Positions 1 through 8,600 of a DNA stretch of 64,000 nt are shown in pieces. Location of the stretch: NCBI GenBank assembly GCA_051016205.1, contig CP136534.1, positions 3,286,001 to 3,350,000 on the forward strand, in the 5' to 3' direction. The notes below the pieces were generated by a model. That model was not told the DNA's origin and made no database searches. It was given only the letters and a program-made list of their open reading frames with translations. Position numbers and translations under genes: made by a program. The stretch is from Acuticoccus sp051016205 (GTDB lineage Bacteria > Pseudomonadota > Alphaproteobacteria > Rhizobiales > Amorphaceae). The first letter of the stretch is position 1; each line of letters starts with the position of its first letter.

Positions 1-461
1 GCGATCTGGCCATCGGACACAACTTCAAGAAGGGGCTGGTGACGGGGCTTGGCGCCCAAAAACGCAGTTGGCATCACCCAACTCGCACGGGGTGCTGAGT
101 GAGCTCGACGTCCTCGCACGCTTTGTGAGCCCGATGCCCTGCCTGTGAGGTTTGGTACGGCAAATTGCTGCCGGCCCACAAAGCCCTCAACCGCAAGGGT
201 TGGCCGCCCAAGGCGCGCGAGGACGTGGAGCTTGTGGTCGGCTGGGTGAAAATACCGTGCAGGCGTTCCTGGACGTCCACCTCGGCTCCGTCGCCTTCGC
301 CCCTACGGGCACCGACCCCTAGCCGCTCCAGGCGCAACCGCGAGTATCGCCCCTGACGAAGGTGTTTCCCGCGACGGGAATGACGATCTCGCCTTTGCCA
401 GCCAGTTGGCCATCATCATGAGGAACCGGTTGAGGCCGTCACCCCTTTTGCGCAAACGAGG
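1..461. other. Left-edge stretch without a recognisable gene
   Basis: No open frame here resembles a known protein. A plus-strand frame enters from the left edge and stops at about 96-98 after 31 codons. It could be the 3' end of a gene outside the window, but the peptide is too short to identify. Short frames between 74 and 356 exist on both strands over an imperfect inverted repeat and encode mirrored peptides, which is what a palindrome produces rather than two real genes. The rest, up to the cysS stop, shows nothing I can name. It may be a decayed gene or the edge of a rearrangement. Confidence 0.5.
101..233. repeat. Imperfect inverted repeat (arms 101-123 and 211-233)
   Basis: The reverse complement of 101-123 matches 211-233 at 19 of 23 bases, with the shared core GCGAGGACGT. 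The arms are separated by about 87 bases. This explains the mirrored short open frames on both strands. It could be a remnant of a palindromic intergenic repeat. No transposase is adjacent. Confidence 0.5.
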
Positions 462-1823
462 TCAGTCCACGAACGACCACTCTGTCTGAGGCGCACCCGC
501 CTCGTCCTTGCCGTCCTTCAGTTGGATACCTTCCTTCAACAGGCGGTCCCTGATGGCGTCAGCGTCCTCAAAACGGCGCTCGGCGCGGGCGGCAAGGCGC
601 TCTGCGATGAGGGCGTCCACATCCACCGTGAGGGAGGCTTTGCGCGCCCCGCTTGCCGCCTCCCGCTCGGCGCGCACGCGGGCAAGGTCAATCCCCAGAA
701 GGGCGGCGCTTGTGCCGAGGGTCGGGCTTTTTTCCTTGGCCAACTCGCCGATGCGGGTGATGGCGGCGGGGGTGTTGAGGTCATCGGCAAGGGCGGCCCA
801 CACCTCGTCGTCGGGGGCAGCGTCGGTGCCTGTGTCGGCGTCGGACCATTGGGCGAGGAGGGCGGTTGCCTCCGTCAGGCGCCGCTCGGTCCAGTCGATG
901 GGCTGGCGGTACTGGGTCATCAGCATGGCAAGGCGCAGGGTATCGCCCGGCCACTGTGCCACCGCCTCGCGGATGGTGATGAAGTTGCCGTCCGACTTTG
1001 CCATTTTGCGCCCCTCCACCTGGAGGAAGCCATTGTGCATCCACACCTGTGCCATCTCCGCGATGCCGTGGGCGGCAAGGCTCTGGGCGCGCTCGTTCTC
1101 GTGGTGGGGGAAGGTGAGGTCGATCCCCCCGCCATGGATGTCGAACGTTTCGCCAAGATAGCGCCACGCCATGGCCGAGCACTCAATGTGCCAGCCAGGT
1201 CGGCCTTGCGTCTCAATGCCGGCGGGGCTCGGCCAGCCTGGCTCGCCGTTGCGCGAGGGCTTCCACAACACAAAGTCCATGGGATCGCGCTTATAGGGGG
1301 CAACGTCCACCCGTGCGCCCGCAAGCATCTCATCCAGGGAACGTTTGGACAGGCTCCCATAGTCGGCCATTGAAGAGACGCTGAACAGGACATGTTCGTC
1401 CGCCACATAGGCGCTGCCTTTGTCCACCAGACGGTCGATCAGGATGCGCATTTCATCGATGGAATCGGTGGCGCGGGACTCAACGCTCGGCTCAAGGCAG
1501 TGGAGGGCGGCGATGTCCTCATGGAATTCGGCAAGGGTGCCGTCGGTCAATGCGCGGATGGTGATGCCACGCTCGGCGGCACGCGCGTTGATCTTATCGT
1601 CCACGTCGGTGACGTTGCGCACATAGACCACATGGTCCGCGCCAAAGGCATGGCGCAGCACACGGAAAAGAACGTCGAACACGATGATCGGGCGCGCATT
1701 GCCGATGTGGGCCGCGTCATAGACCGTCGGCCCGCACACATACATCCCCACCCGGTTCGGGTCGGCGGGGGCAAACGCCACCTTCTGGCGTCGCTTGGTG
1801 TCGTAGAGGCTGATGGGGGTCAT
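462..1823 (-). CDS. cysS: Cysteinyl-tRNA synthetase
   Basis: This enzyme ligates cysteine to tRNA-Cys in the cytoplasm. The 453-residue protein has the class I landmarks. The N-terminal block MYVCGPTVYDAAHIGNARP (residues 27-45) contains the zinc-ligand Cys30 and the HIGN signature. WHIECSAM and FPHHENE supply further zinc ligands in the middle. KMAKS at about residue 270 is the KMSKS loop. Length is normal for the family (about 450-460). The ATG start is supported by the usual position of the CGPTVYD block about 30 residues in. The gene stands alone on the minus strand. A short downstream stretch at the left edge holds no recognisable partner. Confidence 0.97.
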   Translation of the reverse strand: MTPISLYDTKRRQKVAFAPADPNRVGMYVCGPTVYDAAHIGNARPIIVFDVLFRVLRHAFGADHVVYVRNVTDVDDKINARAAERGITIRALTDGTLAEFHEDIAALHCLEPSVESRATDSIDEMRILIDRLVDKGSAYVADEHVLFSVSSMADYGSLSKRSLDEMLAGARVDVAPYKRDPMDFVLWKPSRNGEPGWPSPAGIETQGRPGWHIECSAMAWRYLGETFDIHGGGIDLTFPHHENERAQSLAAHGIAEMAQVWMHNGFLQVEGRKMAKSDGNFITIREAVAQWPGDTLRLAMLMTQYRQPIDWTERRLTEATALLAQWSDADTGTDAAPDDEVWAALADDLNTPAAITRIGELAKEKSPTLGTSAALLGIDLARVRAEREAASGARKASLTVDVDALIAERLAARAERRFEDADAIRDRLLKEGIQLKDGKDEAGAPQTEWSFVD

Positions 1824-2145
1824 GGGCTTTTCCTATCGCGCCATCCCCTATCGCGGACGGCGCGGCGAGCGCAATGGCGGCCAGGCGCTGCACGCACGGG
1901 TGCGTTTTGGGGCGCGGGAAGCGGGGCGATCTGCGCGGGTTGTGCAAACGCCTTGTCAACCACGTGTGCCAACCCCTGCCTAACCCTGCCGCAAGGCTGT
2001 TGGGTTAGCCTCTTTCCTGCAAACAGCGCCGTTGCCACGTGGGTTGTATGGGAGCGGATGCCGGTGCGGCACACGGCCTCCGTGAAGGGGGTTGACCGAG
2101 GGGCGAGAGATCGTCTTATTCAGGCGCATAAGAAGCGAAGGGTCG
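1824..2145. other. Intergenic region with a stem-loop
   Basis: About 320 bases separate the cysS start from a small plus-strand ORF. I see no convincing gene. A stem-loop is present: CTAACCC (1980-1986) pairs with GGGTTAG (2002-2008), with an inner GCC-GCAA-GGC helix at 1988-1997. It lacks a T-run, so it is not an obvious intrinsic terminator. The cysS promoter should lie here on the minus strand, but I cannot assign boxes. Confidence 0.4.
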
Positions 2146-2322
2146 ATGGTTATGCAGAAGACGATGGGCGCGATGTGTGCGCTGACCGTGTTGGGGTTGT
2201 TGCTTGTCGGCCCGATTTATCTTGCTGTCAGCTCTGAGACTTTTTCTGCGAAATCCGTAGACCGTTGCCAGCTGGATCATTCGTGCGACCCCACCAGCCA
2301 GATGAATCTTGCACGCAACTAA
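2146..2322 (+). CDS. Small hydrophobic/secreted protein, hypothetical (58 aa)
   Basis: This short open frame encodes one hydrophobic segment (roughly residues 9-28, MCALTVLGLLLVGPIYLAVS) after a short positive N-terminus. A polar tail with two cysteines in the motif DRCQLDHSCD follows. It could be a single-pass membrane protein or an uncleaved signal anchor. ATG codons at 2146 and 2152 both follow a purine-rich GAAGGG at about 2137-2142; the second is better spaced. No family is recognised. It stands alone between divergently placed neighbours, so it may be a chance ORF. The signal-peptide-like composition is the only positive evidence. Confidence 0.4.
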   Translation: MVMQKTMGAMCALTVLGLLLVGPIYLAVSSETFSAKSVDRCQLDHSCDPTSQMNLARN

Positions 2323-2479
2323 CGCACTTTTTCACAACCTAAGAAGACTGACGCGCAACCCTTAGGACGCAATTTGCGTCCTCGCACATATCCTATCGCG
2401 TCAATTAAACCGTCGTTAAACGTGGGTTTTTCGGCGGGTCCGGGTGGTGGTTGGCTTCCTACGCGCAAGCGCCCTCACA
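2323..2479. other. Intergenic region with palindromes downstream of speE
   Basis: The stretch between the small ORF and the speE stop contains two overlapping inverted repeats. CCTAAG (2338-2343) pairs with CTTAGG (2361-2366). GGACGCA (2365-2371) pairs with TGCGTCC (2375-2381) across a 3-base loop. It turns AT-rich around 2400-2435. It may act as the 3' end region for the speDE transcript, but no clean hairpin-plus-T-run is seen on the minus strand. Confidence 0.35.
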
Positions 2480-3355
2480 TCAGGTTGACGGGGGTGCCAC
2501 CAATTCATCCACATAGCGGGGAAGGGCGAATGCGGCGCCGTGAAGGGTCGGCGTCCAATAGCGCGTGGTGAGATTGAGGGTGGCGGCACGCTCTTTGATG
2601 ATGTCGACGTTGACATCTGCAAGGGCCGGGTCGTCACTGCAAAAGCTGTGCGCCATAGGCCCGCCAGTGTAGCTGGGTACTGTCGACAGGAAGAAGTCAA
2701 CGCTTTCAAAGGACTGGCGCAACGTGGCGGCGTGGTCGCGCATCCAATCCGGCGTCAGGAACGGGATCCCGCTCTGGGTGACGAGGATGCCGCCTTCGCG
2801 CAGGACCCTGCGACAGCCTGCATAGAACGGTGCCTCGAACAGCACTTTGCCGGCGCCCACCGGGTCGGGGGCATCCACAATCACCGCATCGAAGCGGGCG
2901 TCGGTGTTGGCCACAAATCCGGCGCCGTCGTCGATCACGACAGTGAGGCGCGGATTGTCGAACGCCCCTTGGCATACGGTGGGGAAGTGGTCTTTGGCAA
3001 GGTCCACCACCGCCTGGTCAATCTCCACCAGCGTGATGGTGTCAATGGAAGGGTGGCGCAGGAGCTCGCGGGCAACGCCTCCGTCGCCGCCGCCGATCAC
3101 CAGCACATGCCGCAGAGCGCCATGGGCGAAGGCGGGCACGTGGGCCATCATCTCGTGATAGATGAACTCATCCGCCGTGGTGATCTGGTAGGCGCCGTCA
3201 AGCACCATCACCCTGCCGAAGGTGGGATTGTCGAACACGCCGAGGGACTGGGCGCTGTCCACAGTCCTCAGCCCGCCCACCGCCTTCAATGCGGTGCGGA
3301 AGCCTGATGGGTCGTTGACGGTTTCAACGACCCAGGAATCCTCGTTCTTGCTCAT
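2480..3355 (-). CDS. speE: Spermidine synthase (polyamine aminopropyltransferase)
   Basis: The enzyme transfers an aminopropyl group from decarboxylated S-adenosylmethionine to putrescine in the cytosol. The 291-residue protein has the Rossmann nucleotide motif GGGDGG (residues 88-93), the acidic residue ending strand 2 in LVEID (109-113), the IDDG motif (141-144) and the gate-keeping DAPDP (161-165), all diagnostic of the SpeE family. Length is typical. The gene lies 19 bases downstream of speD on the same strand. The pair forms a two-gene operon: speD makes the aminopropyl donor and speE uses it. Confidence 0.95.
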   Translation of the reverse strand: MSKNEDSWVVETVNDPSGFRTALKAVGGLRTVDSAQSLGVFDNPTFGRVMVLDGAYQITTADEFIYHEMMAHVPAFAHGALRHVLVIGGGDGGVARELLRHPSIDTITLVEIDQAVVDLAKDHFPTVCQGAFDNPRLTVVIDDGAGFVANTDARFDAVIVDAPDPVGAGKVLFEAPFYAGCRRVLREGGILVTQSGIPFLTPDWMRDHAATLRQSFESVDFFLSTVPSYTGGPMAHSFCSDDPALADVNVDIIKERAATLNLTTRYWTPTLHGAAFALPRYVDELVAPPST

Positions 3356-3374
3356 GGTGATTGGCCTGGGGCGG

Positions 3375-3848
3375 TTAAAGGCCGCGCCCGCGCAGGAACT
3401 CGCTCACCGCCACACGGTCAGGTGAGAACGCCTCGCGCAAGATCTCAACGCATGCTTCCGGTCGAGTGTCGCCGCACATGAAGATGTCGAGCGCCGCATA
3501 CTGGTGCTCCGGCCACGAATGGATGGAGATATGGCTTTCGGCCAGAACCGCGACGCCCGACACACCACTGTTATCATCAAAATGGTGTAAATGGATATGC
3601 AAAAGTGTGGCGCCGGCCACTTCAACGCAGCGGCGAAGCGTTGCCTCGATATGGTGAAGGTCATCCAGCCGGTCACCGCCGTAGATATCGACGATCAAAT
3701 GGGCGCCTGCACAACGCACATCATTCCTGATCATCATGTGGTCATCTGTCGAGGCAATGGCGGGCGGCGAGGACTCGTTGTCCCAGTCGACGCTCTCGTC
3801 AATGTCCTCAGCAGCGTGGCGGTATTGGGCCATTCGCACCTCTATCAA
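3375..3848 (-). CDS. speD: S-adenosylmethionine decarboxylase proenzyme, class 1B
   Basis: The enzyme makes decarboxylated AdoMet for spermidine synthesis. It is translated as a proenzyme that cleaves itself before Ser105 in the motif AESHISIHSWPE, and that serine becomes the pyruvoyl cofactor. His110 and Cys125 lie at the spacing known for the Thermotoga-type enzyme (Ser63, His68, Cys83; all shifted by 42). The protein is about 40 residues longer at its N-terminus than the minimal enzyme, and the extra part is acidic (EDIDESVDWDNES). An internal start at Met38 or Met39 would give a protein of usual length, so the start is uncertain. It is followed directly by speE. Confidence 0.92.
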   Translation of the reverse strand: MIEVRMAQYRHAAEDIDESVDWDNESSPPAIASTDDHMMIRNDVRCAGAHLIVDIYGGDRLDDLHHIEATLRRCVEVAGATLLHIHLHHFDDNSGVSGVAVLAESHISIHSWPEHQYAALDIFMCGDTRPEACVEILREAFSPDRVAVSEFLRGRGL

Positions 3849-3984
3849 GATTGAATTGTTTGAAGGCCTAAGGAGTAACGCTGGGGGCAGCCGAATTCAA
3901 GGGAAAGAGGCGCACTGAGCGCGCTTTTTTACCATGCGGCGTTCTGACAGGCGGCAGCGAGATTGATTTGGTATCCCAGTTCGC

Positions 3985-4029
3985 CATATACCGTCCGGGC
4001 ATATATCGACCCAACATATATCGTGATGG
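3985..4029 (+). promoter_or_regulatory. Three 15-bp direct repeats before the PadR gene, putative operator
   Basis: CATATA occurs at 3985, 4000 and 4015, exactly 15 bp apart, each followed by a GC-richer segment (CCGTCCGGG, TATATCGACCCAA-like, TCGTGATGG). These AT-rich boxes stand out in a GC-rich background. They end just upstream of a GGAG (4027-4030) and the likely TTG start at 4037. PadR regulators commonly autoregulate by binding their own promoter, so an operator array is the simplest reading. The repeats are also in frame with the PadR ORF and could be translated (IYRPG/IYRPN/IYRDG) if an upstream ATG were used. Confidence 0.5.
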
Positions 4030-4036
4030 AGTAGCT

Positions 4037-4600
4037 TTGCCTTCAGACAGCCTCAGTCCCGTCAGCACCTTGTGCCTTGCCATCCTGGAGCGCGGGGAGG
4101 CCACGGGGTACGAGATTAAGAAGGAATCGGTGGAGGGCGACTATCGCTACTTCATCGAGGCAAGCTTCGGGTCCATCTACCCGGCGCTGGCCCGCCTTGC
4201 TGCGGAAGGCTATGTGACGGTGCGCGAGGAGGCCCAGTCGGGCAAACCCTCACGCAAAATCTACGCCATCACCGACTCTGGCCGTGCAGCGTTCCTGGAT
4301 GCGCTGTCGTCCTTGCCGGGTCCGGACGTCTTTCGCGCACGCTTCCTCCTTTTGGCCAAATTCGCCACGCAGCTTCCAGAAGCCAGCGTCGTTGCGGCCG
4401 TCGAAGAGCGTCGCAAGCACTTGGCGGACGAGATCGCCCACCTTCAACAATTCATCGAGGACGAGTGCGAGAACCCAGGCGCGGTGTGGATCGCCCGCTA
4501 CGGGATCGCCTGCATGGCGGCCTCCCTCGACTATCTGGACAAGGAGGGCCCTCAGCTCATTGCCATGGCCCAAGACCCTGTCGCAGACGCTGCTGAATAG
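4037..4600 (+). CDS. PadR-family transcriptional regulator
   Basis: A winged-helix repressor-type protein of about 187 residues. The N-terminal part carries the PadR hallmarks: LAILERGEATGYEIKKE, then FGSIYPALARLAAEGYV with the recognition helix, then a wing ending in RKIYAITDSGRAAF. A C-terminal helical region (about residues 100-185) is the dimerisation domain. I chose TTG at 4037 because GGAG sits 6 bases upstream and because the alternative ATG at 3968 would translate the 15-bp repeats. It is the first gene of a three-gene unit with a membrane fusion protein (10 bases on) and an RND pump. It probably represses the pump in the absence of an inducing compound, as in other PadR-efflux pairs. 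Confidence 0.88.
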   Translation: MPSDSLSPVSTLCLAILERGEATGYEIKKESVEGDYRYFIEASFGSIYPALARLAAEGYVTVREEAQSGKPSRKIYAITDSGRAAFLDALSSLPGPDVFRARFLLLAKFATQLPEASVVAAVEERRKHLADEIAHLQQFIEDECENPGAVWIARYGIACMAASLDYLDKEGPQLIAMAQDPVADAAE

Positions 4601-4609
4601 GACTGACCG

Positions 4610-5698
4610 ATGAAGTCACGGATCATTCTCGCCCTTCTCCTGGCCGGCGGTATCGCTGCTTGGATGGGCACGGGCACCATGGTCATCAGTGGTGCGGCCG
4701 AAACCGCTGAGATTCGCCCCCCGGCTGAACGCACGGAAGCGGACGGCTCGCCGTTCCGCGTCAGGGTGCGTGAAAGCGTCGCTGAGGACAGGGCCCGCAC
4801 GCTTTTGATGCGCGGGCGCACGCGTGCCGATGCCGTCGTTGCCGTCGCAGCGGAAACCGACGGGCGCTTGAAGGAGCGTCTGGTTGAAAAGGGCGACAAG
4901 GTCGCTCAGGGCGACACACTGTGCCGCCTGGACGAAGGTGTGAGGGCCGCGCAGCTTGCCCAAGCCATCGCCGCCCAGGAACAGGCCCAGCTTGAGTTCG
5001 ATGCCGCCACAAAACTGCGCGGCAGGGGCTTTGAATCCCAAACCCGCGTTGCCGCCACGAAGGCAGCGCTGGATGCTGCGCAGGCCGGTGTTGCCGCTGC
5101 CGAGCGCGAGCTGGCCCACACAACGGTGTTGGCGCCCATTTCGGGCATTGTCCAGGACCCGCTGGCCGAGGTGGGCAGCACGCTGGCCGTCGGCACCGTC
5201 TGCGCCACCATCGTGGACGCTGAGACCATCTACGTCATAGGCCAGGTGTCTGAGCGCGACATCACCGGCTTTGACGTTGGTGCGATGGCGGACGTTTCCC
5301 TTCTCACCGGCGAGACGGCAACGGGCAAGATCACCTTCATGTCTCGCACCGCCGACCCCGACACACGCACCTTCACCGTCGAGATCGAGGTGAAGAACGA
5401 TGATGGCCAGCTGCGCGACGGTGTGACCGCCGAGGCGCGAATCCCCCTCAGCCCCGTACGCGCGCACCGCTTGTCCCCTGGCGTCCTCACCCTGTCGGAC
5501 GATGGGCGAGTGGGTGTGCGCACAGTAGACGGGGACAATCGCGTGCGTTTCATGCCGGTGGTCATCACCCTTCAGGACACCGACGGCGTTTGGGTGAACG
5601 GTCTGCCTGAGAGCATCACCCTCATCACCGTGGGTCAGGACTATGTCATTGACGGGCAAAAGGTCGAGCCCGTCGCCGAGCCGAGGCAGGATGTATGA
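4610..5698 (+). CDS. RND efflux periplasmic adaptor (membrane fusion protein)
   Basis: This protein bridges an inner-membrane RND pump and an outer-membrane channel. The 362-residue sequence starts with a membrane anchor or signal segment (residues 4-27). A lipoyl-like half (AVVAVAAETDGRLKE) comes next, then an alpha-hairpin region (residues about 110-165, AQLAQAIAAQEQAQLEF onward), the second lipoyl half (TTVLAPISGIVQDPLAEVGS), a beta-barrel (VIGQVSERDITGFDVG) and a membrane-proximal domain. The short hairpin fits HlyD_D23/AcrA-type adaptors. Its stop overlaps the pump start (ATGA at 5695). No outer-membrane TolC gene lies nearby. Confidence 0.93.
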   Translation: MKSRIILALLLAGGIAAWMGTGTMVISGAAETAEIRPPAERTEADGSPFRVRVRESVAEDRARTLLMRGRTRADAVVAVAAETDGRLKERLVEKGDKVAQGDTLCRLDEGVRAAQLAQAIAAQEQAQLEFDAATKLRGRGFESQTRVAATKAALDAAQAGVAAAERELAHTTVLAPISGIVQDPLAEVGSTLAVGTVCATIVDAETIYVIGQVSERDITGFDVGAMADVSLLTGETATGKITFMSRTADPDTRTFTVEIEVKNDDGQLRDGVTAEARIPLSPVRAHRLSPGVLTLSDDGRVGVRTVDGDNRVRFMPVVITLQDTDGVWVNGLPESITLITVGQDYVIDGQKVEPVAEPRQDV

Positions 5699-8600
5699 AT
5701 TCGGTTCTCGAAGGGCTTCTCAACAGGCCCCGAACCCTCCTCACGTTGCTGATTTTCCTCCTGGTGGCGGGGACGTTCGTCTACGTCACCATCCCCAAGG
5801 AGGCGAACCCGGACATCGATGTCCCGATCTTCTACGTCTCGGTGACCCAGGCGGGCATTTCGCCTGAAGATTCTGAGCGCCTTCTCGTCAAGCCCATGGA
5901 GACTGAACTTCGCGGGCTCGACGGGCTGAAGGAAATCCGTGCCATCGCGTCGGAGAGCCATGCCGGCATCATCCTGGAATTCCAGGCCGATTTCGACAAG
6001 GATAAGGCGCTGGCGGACGTGCGCGACAAGGTGGACAAGGCCAAGGCCGAGCTGCCTGAGGACGCTGAAGAGCCCACCATCACGGAGACCAACTTCTCCC
6101 TGGTTCCCACAATCATCGTCGCCTTGTCGGGAGATGTGCCTGAGCGCACGCTGTTCCAACACGCGCGCCGTTTGAAGGATCAGATCGAGGCGATCCCCAC
6201 CGTTTTGTCAGCGGATTTGTCGGGCAGTCGGGAAGAGCAGCTTGAGATCCTCATCGACCGCACGCTCCTTGAAAGCTATGCGTTGAACCCTGTGGAGCTG
6301 TTGACGGCGCTGAGCCGCAACAACTCTCTGGTGCCTGCAGGCTTCCTGGACACCGGCGAGGGCCGCTTTTCGGTCAAGGTCCCCGGCCTCATCGAAGACC
6401 GTGAGGATGTCTATTCCCTTGTGGTCAAGCAGCAGGCCGAGGGCGTTGTCACCGTCGGCGACATTGCCGAGGTGCGCCGCTCCTTCAAGGACCCCGAAAA
6501 GTTCACGCGGGTGAACGGCAAACCGGCCATCACCATCGATGTGGTCAAGCGGCTCGGCGAGAACATCATCGAGAACAATGCGGCCGTGAAAGCCGTGGTG
6601 GAGCAGTCGACGGCCGAGTGGCCCGACGCCATCAAGGTGGACTTCCTCCTCGACCAGTCGAGCTTCATTTACGAGGTTTTGGGCGGATTGGAATCCTCCA
6701 TCACCACCGCCATCGTTTTGGTGATGATCGTCATCGTGGCGGCGCTCGGCTTCCGCTCCGCGCTCCTTGTGGGCATTGCGATCCCCACCTCCATCCTCCT
6801 CGGCTTCCTCATGCTGTCGGGCCTTGGGATGACGGTGAACATGATGGTCATGTTCGGCCTCGTCCTCACCGTGGGCATGTTGGTGGACGGGGCCATCGTT
6901 GTGGTGGAGTACGCCGACCGAAAGATTGCCGAAGGGGTGGAGCGGGCAGAGGCCTTCAAGCAGGCCGCCAAGCTCATGGTGTGGCCGCTGGTCTCCTCCA
7001 CGGCAACGACGCTCATTGCCTTCCTGCCCATGCTGTTGTGGCCTGGGGTCCCTGGCGAGTTCATGAGCTACCTGCCGATCATGGTGATGATCGTCCTGTC
7101 GGTGGCGCTCATCACCGCCATGGTGTTCCTGCCTGTGGTGGGCGGGGTGTTGTCCAACCAGCTCATCATCGGGCTTTTCGCCGGCGTTCTGTCGGCGGGC
7201 ATTGCCATGGTGGCGCTTGCCGAGGCCGGCCCCATGAGGTTCGCGGCTGCGGGCCTTGCTTTCCTCCTTGGCACCATCATCGCCACCAAGCTTGCCGCGA
7301 AGGCCGGCGGACGGTTCGGCAAGAAGACCGTGGTGCCACCCCAACAGGTGGGTGCCTTTGACATCAAGAAGGTGAAGGGGCTGACCGGCATCTACGTGCG
7401 CGGGCTGAAGCTTTTGGCCGGCAACGTTCTGGGCATTGCCCTCACCTTTGTGTTCGTGGTGGGCGTTGCTTTTGCCGTCATGACCGCGTTCATGGCCAAC
7501 AACTCCGGCGTTGAGTTCTTCGTGGACGAGGAGCCTGACGTGGCGGTGGTGTTGATCTCCGCCCGCGGCAACATGAGCGCCAAGGAAGCGCTCAACCTTG
7601 TCAGCGACGTGGAGCGGGAAATCCTTGCCATCGACGGCGTGGAGAACGTCGTCACCAACGCGTTCCCGTCGGGGGGCAACTCCGGCGCGGGGGTGGGTGT
7701 CGATTCGGTGGAGCAGCCTGCCGACGTCATCGGCTCCATGCAGATCGAGCTTGTGGGCTATTGCTGCCGCAGACCCGCCAAGGAGATCTTTGCCGACATT
7801 CGCGCCCGTACGCAGTTTGCCGGCATCAAGACCGAGGTGCGTGAGATCGAAGGGGGTCCGCCCACGGGCAAGGACATCCAGCTCCAGGTCACCTCCACCA
7901 ACTACGACACGCTGCTTTCCACCGTTGGCAGGATCCGCGACCACGTGGAAACGGTTGAAGGTCTGCGCGACTTTGAAGATGACCGTCCTTTGCCTGGCAT
8001 CGAGTGGCAGCTTGATGTGGACCGCAAGGAGGCCGGCCGCTTCGGCGCCAGCGTCCAAGTGGTGGGTCAGCTGATCCAGCTCGTCACCAACGGCGTCCTC
8101 CTCAACAAGTACCAGCCTGACGATTCGGAGGACCAGATCGACATCCGCGTGCGCTTCCCCGCTGAGGAGCGCACCCTGGACCAGTTCGGCGCCTTGCGGC
8201 TTCAGACCGAAAAGGGCCTTGTGCCGATCATCAACTTCATCGACATCAAGCCCCAGCAGCGTGTGTCGTCCATCACCCGCATCGATGGCCTCTACGCCAT
8301 GACGGTGAAGGCGGACGTGATCGAGGCCGACGGCCATGACCTCAACGCAAAGATCGCCGAGCTTGACCAGTGGGTGAAGGGAGAGACGTGGCCGAACGGG
8401 GTGTTCTTCACCTTCCGCGGCGCCAATGAGGAGCAGGCGGAGAGCTTTGAATTCCTCATGAAGGCGATGATCGCCTCCCTGGTGATGATGTTCCTGGTGC
8501 TCGTCACCCAGTTCAACAACTTCTACCAGACCTCGCTGACGCTGCTCACCATCGTGTTGTCGGTGTTTGGCGTGCTGCTCGGAATGCTGATCACGGGGCA

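Noticed and set aside
3910..3930. GCGC-ACTGA-GCGC followed by a T-run, possible terminator
   Set aside because: The stem is only 4 bp and it lies between divergent genes where no plus-strand transcript needs to end.
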